64,000 nucleotides of DNA from a bacterium (GCA_029258725.1 JAPDKE010000036.1:23347-87346), one strand, 5' to 3'; numbered from the stretch's first letter, positions 19,435 to 28,719 are shown. A program made the numbers and translations. The notes: generated by a model not told the origin, from the letters alone.

Positions 19435-20570
19435 TTTATCACTCCCTCTATCTGCGTTATCAGGCGTTTTAGCCTGAAATTCTCCTCCCATCTCTTTCTT
19501 CCCTTTTCAACGAGTTTTTCCCTCAAGGATGGATTCTCAATTATCTCCAGGATTTTCTCACTCATTCCATCAAAGTCCTTGTAAGGGAGAACAAATCCAG
19601 CATCTCCAACGACTTCTTTAATCCCCCCAATATCATGAGAAACAACAGGAACTTTAAGTGCCATTGCCTCAACCAAAACCCTCCCAAATGGCTCTTCTTC
19701 TTCAGGAACATGCACAAGGACATCAAGGGAGCTCATTGCCGGATACGGGTTTTTTATGTATCCCGTGAATATAATTCTGTCATCTATTCCCAGTTCTTTT
19801 ACTCTTTTGAGAAGCATCTCCTTGTATTTCCGGTTTTCAGGCTTATCAAAAACAACATCCCCTATCACCACACCATAAACATCCTTCCTCTTTTTGAGAA
19901 CCTTTGCCATCACCTCAATGAAGTTATGCTGTCCCTTCCAGGGAGCAATCTGTCCCACCATCCCTATCTTTTTCCCTTTTATAATTTCTATTTTTTCTGT
20001 GGCTTCTGGCTCAACGGCATCGTAAATCACCCTGAATTTGTGATTTTCACCATATCCCCCGGCAAGCTCAACAGCATTGTAAACAATTCTCACCTTTGCA
20101 GAAAGCCAGAACTGCCTTCTCACTGCCTGGGAGATTGCTATTATCCTCCTTGGAACAACTGAAAGCATGTTCATGAGAATCCTTGCTCTTCCATAAAGAA
20201 TATCCCTGAAATGCCATATTATTGGAAACTCGGGAACAAGAACCGAAAGGCAGTGCGCCTTCTGGGAGTTTGTATAGAGAATATCATATCCCTTCATAGC
20301 CTTTCTCAATTCTTTCGCTATAGGCGAAAGTGAGGAGAGAACCCTCGGATAAAGACCTATTTCTTCTCTTTTTATCCTGAGTATGAAGTCAGGAATGGAG
20401 ATAAGCCTCACCTCAACCCCTATCTTCTTTGCCTCCTCTGCAAGGTCTCCCCATCGGGGAAGAAGAAGCCCCATCTCCCATCCCCTTTCTTTCAAACACA
20501 GCATCACGTCAAAAAGACTCCTTTCCCCACCGCTGAAAACAGGAACGTGGTCAAAGAACAGTATTTTCAT
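19425..20570 (-). CDS. Glycosyltransferase family 4 (GT-B fold)
   Basis: Retaining, nucleotide-sugar-dependent glycosyltransferase of 381 residues, probably acting on the cytoplasmic face in surface polysaccharide or LPS core synthesis. The N-terminal acceptor domain starts FFDHVPVFSGGERSLFD. The C-terminal domain has GMVGQIAPWKGQHNFIEV and the donor-binding EPFGRVLVEAMALKVPVVS with the E-x7-E signature. Between the domains a short internal repeat is seen (RIVYNAVEL and RVIYDAVEP, about 21 residues apart). The start has GGAGGAGAT directly upstream and overlaps the previous stop as ATGA. Sugar and acceptor are unknown. Confidence 0.88.
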   Translation of the reverse strand: MKILFFDHVPVFSGGERSLFDVMLCLKERGWEMGLLLPRWGDLAEEAKKIGVEVRLISIPDFILRIKREEIGLYPRVLSSLSPIAKELRKAMKGYDILYTNSQKAHCLSVLVPEFPIIWHFRDILYGRARILMNMLSVVPRRIIAISQAVRRQFWLSAKVRIVYNAVELAGGYGENHKFRVIYDAVEPEATEKIEIIKGKKIGMVGQIAPWKGQHNFIEVMAKVLKKRKDVYGVVIGDVVFDKPENRKYKEMLLKRVKELGIDDRIIFTGYIKNPYPAMSSLDVLVHVPEEEEPFGRVLVEAMALKVPVVSHDIGGIKEVVGDAGFVLPYKDFDGMSEKILEIIENPSLREKLVEKGRKRWEENFRLKRLITQIEGVIKSI

Positions 20571-21574
20571 ATCTCCTCCAGAAGTTCGTCTATTTTTTCC
20601 ATGACATCCTCAACCTCTATCTCTTTTATGCATCTCACATCGCACCTTATTCTTTTATAATTGAAACAGGGTCTGCATGGAAGGTCCTTTTTTACTATCC
20701 TGTATGGGACCCCCCAGGGGTGATACCTTCTCTCGTCTGTGGGTCCGAATATGACAACCGATGGAACCCTGAAGAGAGCACCAAGATGCACAAAGGAGGT
20801 ATCATTTGCAAGTATAAAGGAGGTTTTTTCAAAGACTGAAACAAGCAATGAAAGAGAAGGGGATTTGAGATACACTGGATTGTCAATGTATTTACCCACC
20901 TTCCATAAAATATTTATTTCATCTCCCCATCCCGCAATCAAGACCTTCCATCCCCTTTTTTCCATTTCCCTTCCTGCTTTTCCAAATTTTTCAGGGTCCC
21001 ACCTTTTAAATAACTGCCTTGGACCCGAGCCCGGATGGATCACAAGGATTTTTTCGGGTTTTCTTTTAAAGGGTATATCCGGATAAAAACCTCCAGGTGA
21101 AAGCCCGAATTTTTCAAGAATTCTCATGTTTCTTTCAACTTCATGTCCATTGTTTCCATGAATTCTTATATTGTAAAGAAACCCTCTCCCTCCCTCTGGA
21201 AATCCTGCACGATAGGGAATGCGGGAGAGAAAAAATACAGCCGATGTTTTAAAAGATGGTGAGGCAACATTGGTTACGGCTCCCTGTGGTTTCAGAATCC
21301 TCAACAGGCGAAGAAGGGTATAAGGGGTGGAGAAGATAAAATGTCTTTCATGGGTGGTTATAAAAAGTTTATGAATAATTGGATGGTGGGTGAAGAGAAA
21401 AATCTTCTCTCCCTTTTTCCTCAACCCCCTGAGCACGGGAGAAAAGAGAATCGCATCTCCTATTCCTCCCCATAGAACAACTGCAAGGGAAGGGAACATT
21501 TCAGGAGGTTCAGTCTCTTTTATCCATTTTTCAAGTCTTTTTCCTGTCTTATCCAGAATCTTTCTCTCAGGCAT
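20567..21574 (-). CDS. Glycosyltransferase family 9 (heptosyltransferase-like)
   Basis: A 335-residue ADP-heptose:LPS heptosyltransferase-like enzyme. The N-terminal loop VVLWGGIGDAILFSPVLRGLRK and the C-terminal ILANDTSFVHLGALFRVPSVVIFGPTD, which corresponds to the family TDTGPMHLA region, identify it. A cysteine-bearing tail (CRPCFNYKRIRCD) is common in GT9 proteins. The start at 21574 has GAGGTGAAGG upstream, although it overlaps the preceding gene by 55 bases. The enzyme implies an outer membrane with heptose or a similar sugar in the core, which fits the barrel proteins elsewhere in the window. Confidence 0.87.
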   Translation of the reverse strand: MPERKILDKTGKRLEKWIKETEPPEMFPSLAVVLWGGIGDAILFSPVLRGLRKKGEKIFLFTHHPIIHKLFITTHERHFIFSTPYTLLRLLRILKPQGAVTNVASPSFKTSAVFFLSRIPYRAGFPEGGRGFLYNIRIHGNNGHEVERNMRILEKFGLSPGGFYPDIPFKRKPEKILVIHPGSGPRQLFKRWDPEKFGKAGREMEKRGWKVLIAGWGDEINILWKVGKYIDNPVYLKSPSLSLLVSVFEKTSFILANDTSFVHLGALFRVPSVVIFGPTDERRYHPWGVPYRIVKKDLPCRPCFNYKRIRCDVRCIKEIEVEDVMEKIDELLEEI

Positions 21575-22410
21575 TCCTTCACCTCTTTTTTCCCTTTTAA
21601 AAGATATATGAAAGGAAGCACCCGGTATTCCCAGTAAGGTCTGTTTTTATAGAAATAATAAAGAAAACTTCGTATATAAAGTCTTGACGCCTCTTTTGTT
21701 CTGGATGGAAAACTTCCTCCTCCAACATGGTAAACCTCAACACCTGCCATGTAGTATACTTTCCATTTTTTTCTTATTCTCAACTGGAAATCCAGGTCCT
21801 CGTAGTATGCAAAAAAATTCTCATCAAAGCCTCCGAACTCTTCAAAGACCTTTCTTCTCACAACCATGAAACTTGCCTCCACATGCCCGGTGTATTTTTC
21901 TTTTAAATGAGAGAGAGGAGGTTCTATAAAACTTGAAAGGCGATAAAATGGAAAAAAAGAGGCAAGTCTTGGAGCAATCCCTGTTATTTCCACAAACGCT
22001 GAATAAATATTTGGAAAGTGTCTTCCCATGGTTGTATGAATACCTCCTTCGGGTTTGAGCAGTTTTGGACCTACCACACCTACCTCCTTTTTCTCTTCCA
22101 TAAAGGAAATTATGGGGGTAAATGGATCGCGGTTGTAAAATATATCGGAGTTAACAATTCCAAGATACTCTCCCTTTGCTCTTTCAATCATTCTATTAAC
22201 CGCAAATGCAAATCCTTTATTTTTTTCCCCTTCAATGAGTTTTACTTTCCTAAATTTCTTTTTTACCATTTCACAGGAACCATCCGTTGAACCATTATCG
22301 TAAACGATAACTTCATAATCAAGGGAAGGGGGATGAGAAAATATGGAGAGGAGGCATTTTTCAAGATGTCTTTTCCCATTCCAGTTTGGAATAAGGATGG
22401 AGAGTTTCAT
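21520..22410 (-). CDS. Glycosyltransferase family 2
   Basis: Inverting glycosyltransferase of 296 residues, GT-A fold. The start MKLSILIPNWNGKRHLEKC at 22410 is chosen because the -10 box ends seven bases upstream; the longer frame begins before the promoter. Signatures: VIVYDNGSTDGSCEMV, NKGFAFAVNRMIERAKGEYLGIVNSDIFY (DxD-like metal site), GPKLLKPEGG, and FDENFFAYYEDLDFQLRIRK (ED motif). It resembles rhamnosyltransferase/dTDP-sugar transferases (WcaA/RfbF type). It heads the minus-strand operon, followed by GT9, GT4 and truA, and is divergent from nikR. Confidence 0.88.
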   Translation of the reverse strand: MKLSILIPNWNGKRHLEKCLLSIFSHPPSLDYEVIVYDNGSTDGSCEMVKKKFRKVKLIEGEKNKGFAFAVNRMIERAKGEYLGIVNSDIFYNRDPFTPIISFMEEKKEVGVVGPKLLKPEGGIHTTMGRHFPNIYSAFVEITGIAPRLASFFPFYRLSSFIEPPLSHLKEKYTGHVEASFMVVRRKVFEEFGGFDENFFAYYEDLDFQLRIRKKWKVYYMAGVEVYHVGGGSFPSRTKEASRLYIRSFLYYFYKNRPYWEYRVLPFIYLLKGKKEVKECLRERFWIRQEKDLKNG

Positions 22411-22416
22411 AAAAAG

Positions 22417-22445
22417 AAAATATTTAAATCTTGAAAAATTGTCAA
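22417..22445 (-). promoter_or_regulatory. Promoter of the glycosyltransferase operon
   Basis: On the minus strand: TTGACA (complement of 22440-22445), 17-bp spacer, TATTTT (complement of 22417-22422). Six bases separate the -10 box from the ATG at 22410, so the message should be leaderless. Confidence 0.8.
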
Positions 22446-22450
22446 GATTT
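22426..22450. promoter_or_regulatory. Perfect inverted repeat between divergent nikR and glycosyltransferase promoters (candidate operator)
   Basis: AAATCTTGA and TCAAGATTT are perfect 9-bp arms separated by 7 bases. The repeat covers the -35 boxes of both divergent promoters, so a bound dimer would block both. NikR encoded at 22466 is the obvious candidate, but the sequence is not the E. coli NikR operator, and two facing -35 boxes of the TTGAxA type give part of the symmetry by themselves. Confidence 0.5.
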
Positions 22451-22459
22451 TGATAAAAT
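22431..22459 (+). promoter_or_regulatory. Promoter of nikR
   Basis: TTGAAA (22431-22436), 17-bp spacer, TAAAAT (22454-22459). The nikR ATG begins seven bases after the -10 box, and there is no Shine-Dalgarno sequence, so the message should be leaderless. Confidence 0.7.
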
Positions 22460-22465
22460 AATTTT

Positions 22466-22876
22466 ATGAACGTGAGATTTGGTGTTTCCTTTGACCCTGA
22501 ACTTTTGAAGAAGTTTGATAAACTCATAAAGGAGAAGGGATATCCCAATCGCTCCGAGGCACTTCGTGACCTTGTGAGAAAGGCCCTTGTGGAGGAAGAA
22601 TGGAAGAAGGGAAAGGAGGTGGTGGGGGTGCTTGTTATCGTATTCAGCCATGAAAAGAGGGGGCTTTCTTCCAGGTTGCTTGACCAGGAACATCATCATT
22701 ACAGGGAAATCCTTTCCACCCTCCATATTCATCTGGACAGGGAAAACTGTCTTGAGGCAACGGTTCTTAGGGGAAGGCCTGAGAAGGTGAAAGAAATAGC
22801 GGAGAAAATAATAGCAACAAAGGGAGTCAAGTACGGGGTTCTGGTCCCTGCAACCTACGGCAAGGAAATAAAATGA
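22466..22876 (+). CDS. nikR: Nickel-responsive transcriptional regulator NikR
   Basis: Ribbon-helix-helix repressor with a C-terminal ACT-like nickel-sensing domain, 136 residues. The DNA-binding part is MNVRFGVSFDPELLKKFDKLI with the helix YPNRSEALRDLVRKAL. The square-planar nickel ligands fall at H76, H87, H89 and C95 (HHHYREIL...LHIHLDRENC), identical in position to E. coli NikR, so nickel sensing is very likely. No nickel transporter or hydrogenase gene is in the window, so its targets are elsewhere or it also controls the divergent glycosyltransferase operon. Confidence 0.95.
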   Translation: MNVRFGVSFDPELLKKFDKLIKEKGYPNRSEALRDLVRKALVEEEWKKGKEVVGVLVIVFSHEKRGLSSRLLDQEHHHYREILSTLHIHLDRENCLEATVLRGRPEKVKEIAEKIIATKGVKYGVLVPATYGKEIK

Positions 22877-22952
22877 AACTCCACCACGGAATCTTCAGGG
22901 TGGATGGATAAGAATGCCTGGAAGGAATTAAAGGTCTTGATGGAGGGAGTGT

Positions 22953-24119
22953 ATGGTGGATGAGCTCAATAAAAAAATGATTGAGGATGTAAAAAAGAAG
23001 GGATTTATGAAAGAGAAGGAAATAGAGAAGGCATTCCTGAAAACCCCCAGGCATTTTTTTGTTCCCACCCTTTATGAATATGAGGAGGGGAAGTGGATAA
23101 AATATGAACTTGATTATGAAAATCCACAGAAGGAAATTCTTGAAAAAATTTACCGGGATATGCCCCTTGTTGTTGCCATGAAGGAGGATGAGGTTTTGAG
23201 CACCACATCCATGCCCACGGTTATGACGATGATGATTGAGGAGGGGAAGGTGAAGAAGAAAGACCGGGTGATGGAACTTGGTACCGGAACGGGATACAAT
23301 GCTTGTGTTCTTGCAAATCTCACGGGAGAAAGGGTTGTCTCAGTGGAAATAATCCCTGAGGTTGCAGACCTTGCAAGAGAGAATATAAAAAGAGCCGGGA
23401 TGGAGGAAAAAGTGAAGGTCGTAACCGGGGATGGGGGATTTGGATATCCCGAAGATGCTCCTTACACGGTATTTATCATCACCTCAGCCTCCTCGGATAT
23501 AACACGCTACTGGGTGGATCAGCTTGAGGAAGGTGGAAGAATAGTTCTTCCTCTTGTTACACGTGGAATGGAGACAATAGTCTCGCTTGAAAAGAAGGGA
23601 GAAATACTTGAGGGAAAGCCAAGTTATTATGTGAGATTCCTCCAGCTAAGAGGACCTTCATCCATAATTTCCCATTATGGAATTTCAGAAAAACAGATGA
23701 GACCCCTTTCCAGAATTATAAAAAAATTTGCAAGGGAGGATGAGGAAATAAAAGAAATGGTGGATAAACTTGAAAGAAGGGAAAGGATGGATTTCTTTTT
23801 CTTCCTCGCACTCACAGAGGAGTATGCAACAGCACTTCACTCAGAGGAATTTGAATGGGGATATGGAATATGGGACAGAACCCCTGGAAAAGGGGGGTTT
23901 GTGTTCTATCTTCAGGACAGGGTTGTGGTGTGGGGAGATGAGGGTGTTAAAAAGAAGTTCATGAATGCATACAAAGGATGGGAAAGAGCCGGAAAACCCG
24001 CTCTCAAAGACTACACCCTCACGGTTTATCCTGTGGGCAAAGAGCCCTCTCAGAGAAGAGGAAGGTGGGTTGTAAAAAGAAGGCAGATGACAACGGTTTT
24101 TGAGAAAAAGGGAGGTTGA
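22953..24119 (+). CDS. pcm: Protein-L-isoaspartate O-methyltransferase-like protein with long C-terminal extension
   Basis: SAM-dependent methyltransferase of 388 residues. Residues about 1-215 match PCMT, which repairs isoaspartyl damage: [13 protein letters not shown] (cf. the family SQPYIVA region) and the SAM-binding [20 protein letters not shown]. Classical PCMT has about 210 residues. The extra ~170 residues (about 215-388, [15 protein letters not shown] ... [33 protein letters not shown]) resemble the extension seen in longer PCMT-family proteins, and its role is unknown. The start follows GGAGGGAGTGT. It lies 76 bases after nikR and directly before enolase. Confidence 0.85.
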   Translation: MVDELNKKMIEDVKKKGFMKEKEIEKAFLKTPRHFFVPTLYEYEEGKWIKYELDYENPQKEILEKIYRDMPLVVAMKEDEVLSTTSMPTVMTMMIEEGKVKKKDRVMELGTGTGYNACVLANLTGERVVSVEIIPEVADLARENIKRAGMEEKVKVVTGDGGFGYPEDAPYTVFIITSASSDITRYWVDQLEEGGRIVLPLVTRGMETIVSLEKKGEILEGKPSYYVRFLQLRGPSSIISHYGISEKQMRPLSRIIKKFAREDEEIKEMVDKLERRERMDFFFFLALTEEYATALHSEEFEWGYGIWDRTPGKGGFVFYLQDRVVVWGDEGVKKKFMNAYKGWERAGKPALKDYTLTVYPVGKEPSQRRGRWVVKRRQMTTVFEKKGG

Positions 24120-24120
24120 T

Positions 24121-25404
24121 ATGAGCCTTATAATAGAGATAAGGGCAAGGGAGGTTCTTGATTCAAGAGGAAATCCAACCATTGAGGTTGAGTGCATCAC
24201 CGAGAGTGGAGCATATGGAAGGGCAATAGTTCCTTCCGGGGCATCGAAGGGGAAGTACGAGGCTCTTGAACTCAGGGATGGGGATGAGAAGAGATTTATG
24301 GGGAAGGGAGTTTTAAAGGCGGTTGAAAATGTAAACGAGGTTATAGCCCCTGAGGTGGTTGGAGAGGACTGTCTTGAGCAGGCATGGATAGACAGGTTGC
24401 TCTGTGAGCTTGATGGAACCGAGAACAAGTCAAAACTTGGAGCAAATGCGATTCTTGGAGTTTCACTTGCAGTGGCAAAGGCTGGGGCAGATTTCCTTGG
24501 TCTTCCACTTTATCGCTACCTTGGTGGGGTGAATGCGAGGAAACTCCCAATTCCCTTTATAAACATACTCAACGGTGGGAAACATGCGGATAACAATCTT
24601 GATATACAGGAGTTCATGGTGGTTCCGCATGGGGCACCATCCATGAAGGAGGCAATAAGATACGGGGCTGAAGTGTTCCACACCCTGAAGAAGATTCTCA
24701 AGGGAAAGGGATACTTCACCGGGGTTGGAGACGAGGGAGGTTTTGCCCCATCTCTCTCCTCAAATGAGGAGGCATTGCAGTTGCTTGTTGAGGCAATAAA
24801 GGAGGCAGGATACACTCCGGGAAATGATGTATCCCTTGCCCTTGACTGTGCAGCAAGTGAATTCTGGAAGGATGGGAAGTATGTAATAGATGGAAAGGAG
24901 AGGACAACAGAGGAAATGGTGAAGATATATGAGGAATGGGTTGAGAAATACCCCATAGTCCTCATTGAGGATGGTCTTTCCCAGGATGACTGGGATGGAT
25001 GGGTTATGCTCACCGAAAGGCTTGGTGGGAAGATAAGAATAATGGGGGATGACCTTTATGTTACCAATACAAAGCGGATAAAAGAGGGGATAGAGAGAAA
25101 GGCGTCAAATGCCGTGCTCATAAAACTCAATCAGATAGGAACGGTAACCGAAACCATAGAGGCAATAGAGCTTGCAAAAAATGCAGGATGGCTCTGCGTG
25201 GTTTCTCACAGGAGTGGAGAAACAGAGGATGTGAGCATAGCGCACCTTGCGGTGGCTCTTAACACGGGAGGAATAAAGACGGGCTCCCTTTCCAGAAGTG
25301 AAAGGGTTGCCAAGTATAATGAACTCATAAGGATAGAGGAGAACTTGGGTGAGGTCAGCATATTCCCGAAGGACGAGGTCAAAAGAAAGGAAAAAAAGGG
25401 CTAA
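24121..25404 (+). CDS. eno: Enolase
   Basis: Converts 2-phosphoglycerate to phosphoenolpyruvate in glycolysis and gluconeogenesis. The chosen start gives [24 protein letters not shown] and 427 residues, with GGGAGGTTGAT before it; the upstream in-frame start at 24100 is unlikely. Motifs: [17 protein letters not shown], the catalytic-base region [18 protein letters not shown], metal ligands in [23 protein letters not shown] and GDDLYVTN, the catalytic Lys in [13 protein letters not shown], and the signature [17 protein letters not shown]. Two bases separate it from the PCMT-like stop. Its 3' end overlaps the FtsB-like gene by 56 bases. Confidence 0.97.
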   Translation: MSLIIEIRAREVLDSRGNPTIEVECITESGAYGRAIVPSGASKGKYEALELRDGDEKRFMGKGVLKAVENVNEVIAPEVVGEDCLEQAWIDRLLCELDGTENKSKLGANAILGVSLAVAKAGADFLGLPLYRYLGGVNARKLPIPFINILNGGKHADNNLDIQEFMVVPHGAPSMKEAIRYGAEVFHTLKKILKGKGYFTGVGDEGGFAPSLSSNEEALQLLVEAIKEAGYTPGNDVSLALDCAASEFWKDGKYVIDGKERTTEEMVKIYEEWVEKYPIVLIEDGLSQDDWDGWVMLTERLGGKIRIMGDDLYVTNTKRIKEGIERKASNAVLIKLNQIGTVTETIEAIELAKNAGWLCVVSHRSGETEDVSIAHLAVALNTGGIKTGSLSRSERVAKYNELIRIEENLGEVSIFPKDEVKRKEKKG

Positions 25405-25654
25405 GAGGTTTTTGTTTTTCCTGCTGGTCCTCGGGTCTCTTTTCCTGGTTGTGGAGATGTACGAACTGCCCGAGTTTATAAGAATAAGCCTCAAACGGAG
25501 TGAACTTCAGGCAGAGGTGGAGAGGTTGAGGATGGAGAGGGATTCCCTCAGGATAAAACTTGAAAAATTGAACGATAAAGAGGAGATAGAGAGACTTGCA
25601 AGGATAAAACTTGGCATGATAAAGAAGGGAGAGAAGGTACTCATAATTAAATGA
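25349..25654 (+). CDS. FtsB/DivIC-like septum-formation protein
   Basis: A 101-residue bitopic protein: basic N-terminus, one membrane helix (about 20-38, [17 protein letters not shown]), then a coiled coil (about 48-80, [24 protein letters not shown]) and a short tail ([23 protein letters not shown]) that matches FtsB/DivIC proteins of the divisome. The GTG start at 25349 lies inside enolase and has GAGGAG upstream. An FtsB-like gene next to eno is the common eno-ftsB order. It overlaps the next gene as ATGA. Confidence 0.85.
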   Translation: MRSAYSRRTRSKERKKRAKRFLFFLLVLGSLFLVVEMYELPEFIRISLKRSELQAEVERLRMERDSLRIKLEKLNDKEEIERLARIKLGMIKKGEKVLIIK

Positions 25655-27045
25655 TATTTCTTCTATCCCTCACGTCACTTATTCCCACATTTCTCGGAAA
25701 TGAAAAAAGGAACTTTTACGGGGAGGGTCCGGTCCCCGAAGAGTTATATATTTTATGGAAGGTGAAGACAGGGGTGGGGAGGACGGGTTCAGGGGGAAAT
25801 GTATGGACATGGACGGGGACCGGGTGGACAGGGCAGGGGGTTCTTGTGGAGGAGGATGGGAAAATTTTTCTTTTAATAGGAAGCCTTGACCATAGGTTAA
25901 GGAAGATAGATGCTGAAACCGGGGAGGTGGTATGGGAGTATGAATACGATGATGTGATAAAGGCAACCCCCACCATTGCAGGAGGGATTGTTATTTGTGG
26001 AAGCAGGAAGGGATTTGGAAAGACGCTTGGAGAAAAGGAAATTTACAGTTTAAGGGGAATTTCACTCCGTTCAGGAGAGGAGATATGGAGGATGAATATT
26101 GAAAGAACGGGAAGTTACAGCAGGGACTGTGATGGAAGTGCGCTGATTTACAATGGAAGGGCTTATATAGGAGCGGAGAACGGAATTTTTTACTGCTTTG
26201 ACCCCTTTTCAGGAGAAATTCACGGGAAATTGAGACTTTTTGAGTGGGAAGATGTCGTAAAACATAAAGGGAATGTTGTCGTTGAATCTTCCCCATCCAT
26301 ATGTGATGGGATAATTTACATAACCGCAGGTTCGGGTTATCTATTTGGAATAGAACCTGAGAGTTTAAGGATTGTGTGGAGGTTCTACGTCGGCTCAGAC
26401 CTTAATGGCTCCCCGGTTGTAACCAGCGATGGATTTATAATCTTCACGATTGAAAAGCAGTATATAGAGGGAAAGGGCGGTGTTATGATGGTTGACCCGA
26501 AAAAGCCACCGGAGGAGGCGGTTGTGTGGTTTTTCCCGACAGGGGACAGGAAGTTCTGTGACTGGGAGGGTGGGGTTATTGGTTCTGCATCCATAAATGA
26601 TTATTACAATCCATATTTTGAAAAGCCCAGGCTCTGTGCCTTTCAGGGAATAGATGGATATCTCTACCTTGTCTCGCTCGACAATCTGGACACCTTGAAA
26701 CTTCCAGGACCCGATGGAAGGACCCTTTATCCTGTTCCAGAATTGCTTTTTAAGGAATACACAGGAGGAGGAATTTCAACACCTATTCTGGTGGATGACT
26801 ATCTTATTTCGGGTGGATACGATGGAAAACTCAGGGTTTACAGGATTTACTATGAGCCGTGTGAAGAGGGGGAGGGGGTAAGGTGTGCATCAGGATGGTA
26901 TAAGGTGAGGGTTGAAAAGAAAGCGGAGTTTCAAACAGGTGGCTCCATTGAATCAACTCCGGTTGTATGGCATGGGAAAATCTTCATTGGTTCCCGTGGG
27001 GGTTACATTTACTGTCTTGGAAAAAAGGAAGATTATATGGAATAG
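25651..27045 (+). CDS. Exported PQQ-like beta-propeller protein
   Basis: A 464-residue protein with a short signal peptide (about 1-16, [16 protein letters not shown]). Several blades of the PQQ/quinoprotein type are seen, for example LIGSLDHRLRKIDAETGEVVWEYEYDD, SGYLFGIEPESLRIVWRFYVGSDLNGSPVV and GYDGKLRVYRIYYE, ending with KIFIGSRGGYIYCLG. No CxxCH haem motif or dehydrogenase signature is visible, so it is more likely a scaffold or binding propeller than an enzyme. It is translationally coupled to the FtsB-like gene by ATGA. Location is periplasmic or outer surface. Confidence 0.8.
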   Translation: MIFLLSLTSLIPTFLGNEKRNFYGEGPVPEELYILWKVKTGVGRTGSGGNVWTWTGTGWTGQGVLVEEDGKIFLLIGSLDHRLRKIDAETGEVVWEYEYDDVIKATPTIAGGIVICGSRKGFGKTLGEKEIYSLRGISLRSGEEIWRMNIERTGSYSRDCDGSALIYNGRAYIGAENGIFYCFDPFSGEIHGKLRLFEWEDVVKHKGNVVVESSPSICDGIIYITAGSGYLFGIEPESLRIVWRFYVGSDLNGSPVVTSDGFIIFTIEKQYIEGKGGVMMVDPKKPPEEAVVWFFPTGDRKFCDWEGGVIGSASINDYYNPYFEKPRLCAFQGIDGYLYLVSLDNLDTLKLPGPDGRTLYPVPELLFKEYTGGGISTPILVDDYLISGGYDGKLRVYRIYYEPCEEGEGVRCASGWYKVRVEKKAEFQTGGSIESTPVVWHGKIFIGSRGGYIYCLGKKEDYME

Positions 27046-27077
27046 AGTTCGGCATTAAAGGAGGACTTATGAGAATC

Positions 27078-28412
27078 TCATTCTTTTAACCCCTTAACAC
27101 CTATCCCTGCAAGATATGAGAGGAGGGGCTCAAAAGGTAAGCGGAAACGTGGAGAGCCTGCGCCTACCGGTAGAATGGAGAGGTAGAGGATAACAAGGAT
27201 GATAAACACTGCGGTTTCTTTTTCCTGTTTAAAGAGCACTCTAAGACCTTTTATAGAAAGGATATAATAGATGGCAAAAAAGAGTAAGAGATAGAAGAAA
27301 AGCACAGCAAAAGGAGATTTTAAAAACATTCTCACATCCTCTGCTGTTTTTTTGAATTCACCCTTGAAAAGGTTTTTTAAAAGGCTTCCTTTCCTCTCCA
27401 TAAGAGAGGCATCTCCATTCCCGAAGTAAATAGACCATATCATAAGTTCTGTCGGAGAAAATACCCTCAATGCTCCTTTTACAACCTCGACGGTAAAGGG
27501 GAAGGGATGGGACAGGATATATTTTAAACCAAAAATTCCGAATTTCCTTGCAACCGCTGGAATATCTCCGGCAAATTCAATATCTTCCTTATTCAAACCA
27601 TACCTGTTTTTTACCATCTCCTTAAGTTTTCTCCTTGCTTCATTTTCAGATATATTATCAACCCTTGCCATTGTTGGTGCGGCACACCAGTCGAGCATAT
27701 TTAAAAAGCCTATGGTTGAAAAAAATACCTGCCCATGGACTATTTTATTTCTTATAATATGGGGAGAAAGGACAGAAAGATAGAGAAAGATATAAAAAAA
27801 TGTATGCTTTTTATTCCTTTTAAAAACAAATGGCAAAAATATAACAGGAAGGAGCAATCCTATTGGTCTTGTAAGGCTTCCCAGTCCTGAGAAGAAAGAA
27901 GAAAGGTATAAATGGAGGATGGAATTTCTTTTTATAAAAATGAAGAATGAAAGTAATGCCACACTCAAAAGGAATGTAAAAAGGATATCAGTCATTATCT
28001 GGGTTGCATAAAGTGCCTGATGGAGGTTCAGTGTATAAAAAAGGGAGGAAAGATAAGGAGCGTTCGGAAAGAGAGAGATTAAAAAGATTGTAAAGCCCTC
28101 AAGCAATATCTGAAAACATATAACAGCTCTTCTGTCCTCGAAAATCCTGTAAAAAAGAGAGATTGTTAAGGGATAGAATGGAGTCCTTGCCCCTTCTGGT
28201 TTATAACCCGGAGGTTTTAAGGTTGTGAATAACCTTCTTTCCACAAGATTTTTTGCAAGACTTTCATACTGAATTGAATCACTTCCGCAAAGCAAACTTT
28301 TTTCAGGGTTTTTAAATGATGGAATTGCAAGAATGATTCTCAGGATGATACCAAGTAAAACGAACAGGAGAATTTTATGCCTTCTGGATAGGTTCACAGA
28401 ACATCCAGACAT
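27078..28412 (-). CDS. Polytopic membrane glycosyltransferase (GT39/ArnT-like, GT-C fold)
   Basis: A 444-residue inner-membrane protein with about ten hydrophobic segments. The first extracytoplasmic loop contains LLCGSDSIQYESLAKNLVE and PPGYKPEGARTPFYPLTISLFYRIF, like the acidic catalytic loop and P-x-YP region of PMT/ArnT-type transferases that use lipid-linked sugars. The start has GAGGAAGAGAA upstream. It stands alone, convergent with the PQQ gene. Sugar donor and acceptor (lipid A, glycan or protein) cannot be told. Confidence 0.78.
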   Translation of the reverse strand: MSGCSVNLSRRHKILLFVLLGIILRIILAIPSFKNPEKSLLCGSDSIQYESLAKNLVERRLFTTLKPPGYKPEGARTPFYPLTISLFYRIFEDRRAVICFQILLEGFTIFLISLFPNAPYLSSLFYTLNLHQALYATQIMTDILFTFLLSVALLSFFIFIKRNSILHLYLSSFFSGLGSLTRPIGLLLPVIFLPFVFKRNKKHTFFYIFLYLSVLSPHIIRNKIVHGQVFFSTIGFLNMLDWCAAPTMARVDNISENEARRKLKEMVKNRYGLNKEDIEFAGDIPAVARKFGIFGLKYILSHPFPFTVEVVKGALRVFSPTELMIWSIYFGNGDASLMERKGSLLKNLFKGEFKKTAEDVRMFLKSPFAVLFFYLLLFFAIYYILSIKGLRVLFKQEKETAVFIILVILYLSILPVGAGSPRFRLPFEPLLSYLAGIGVKGLKE

Positions 28413-28684
28413 TTCTCTTCCTCTTTTTCATCTTCCATGAAAAGGCGGAGAGGCATTTTTAAAACCCTTTCCTAATTGTTCTTTTCCAGTGTGAACCGGT
28501 ATGTTATCGCGCGATTTACCCCTGCCCATGATGCTATCCTTTGGCTCCTTCTCTATCTGTATGTGAGCATAAAAGAAAATCAGGATTTGTCAACCGCTGG
28601 GGAGTTTGTGATAAAATCTTATGGAAAAACAAAGACCTGAAAGGAGACTCCAAACATCCTCGATAATTATTGATAATAAAAATG

Positions 28685-28713
28685 TTGACTTTGTATTTTT
28701 ATTTCCGTATTAT
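28685..28713 (+). promoter_or_regulatory. Promoter inside the long EIIA reading frame
   Basis: TTGACT (28685-28690), 17-bp spacer, TATTAT (28708-28713). It lies downstream of the first possible start (ATG 28621) and six bases before an in-frame GTG at 28720. A weaker promoter (TTGTCA 28587, GATAAA 28610) precedes the ATG at 28621. Confidence 0.6.
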
Positions 28714-28719
28714 ACCATC

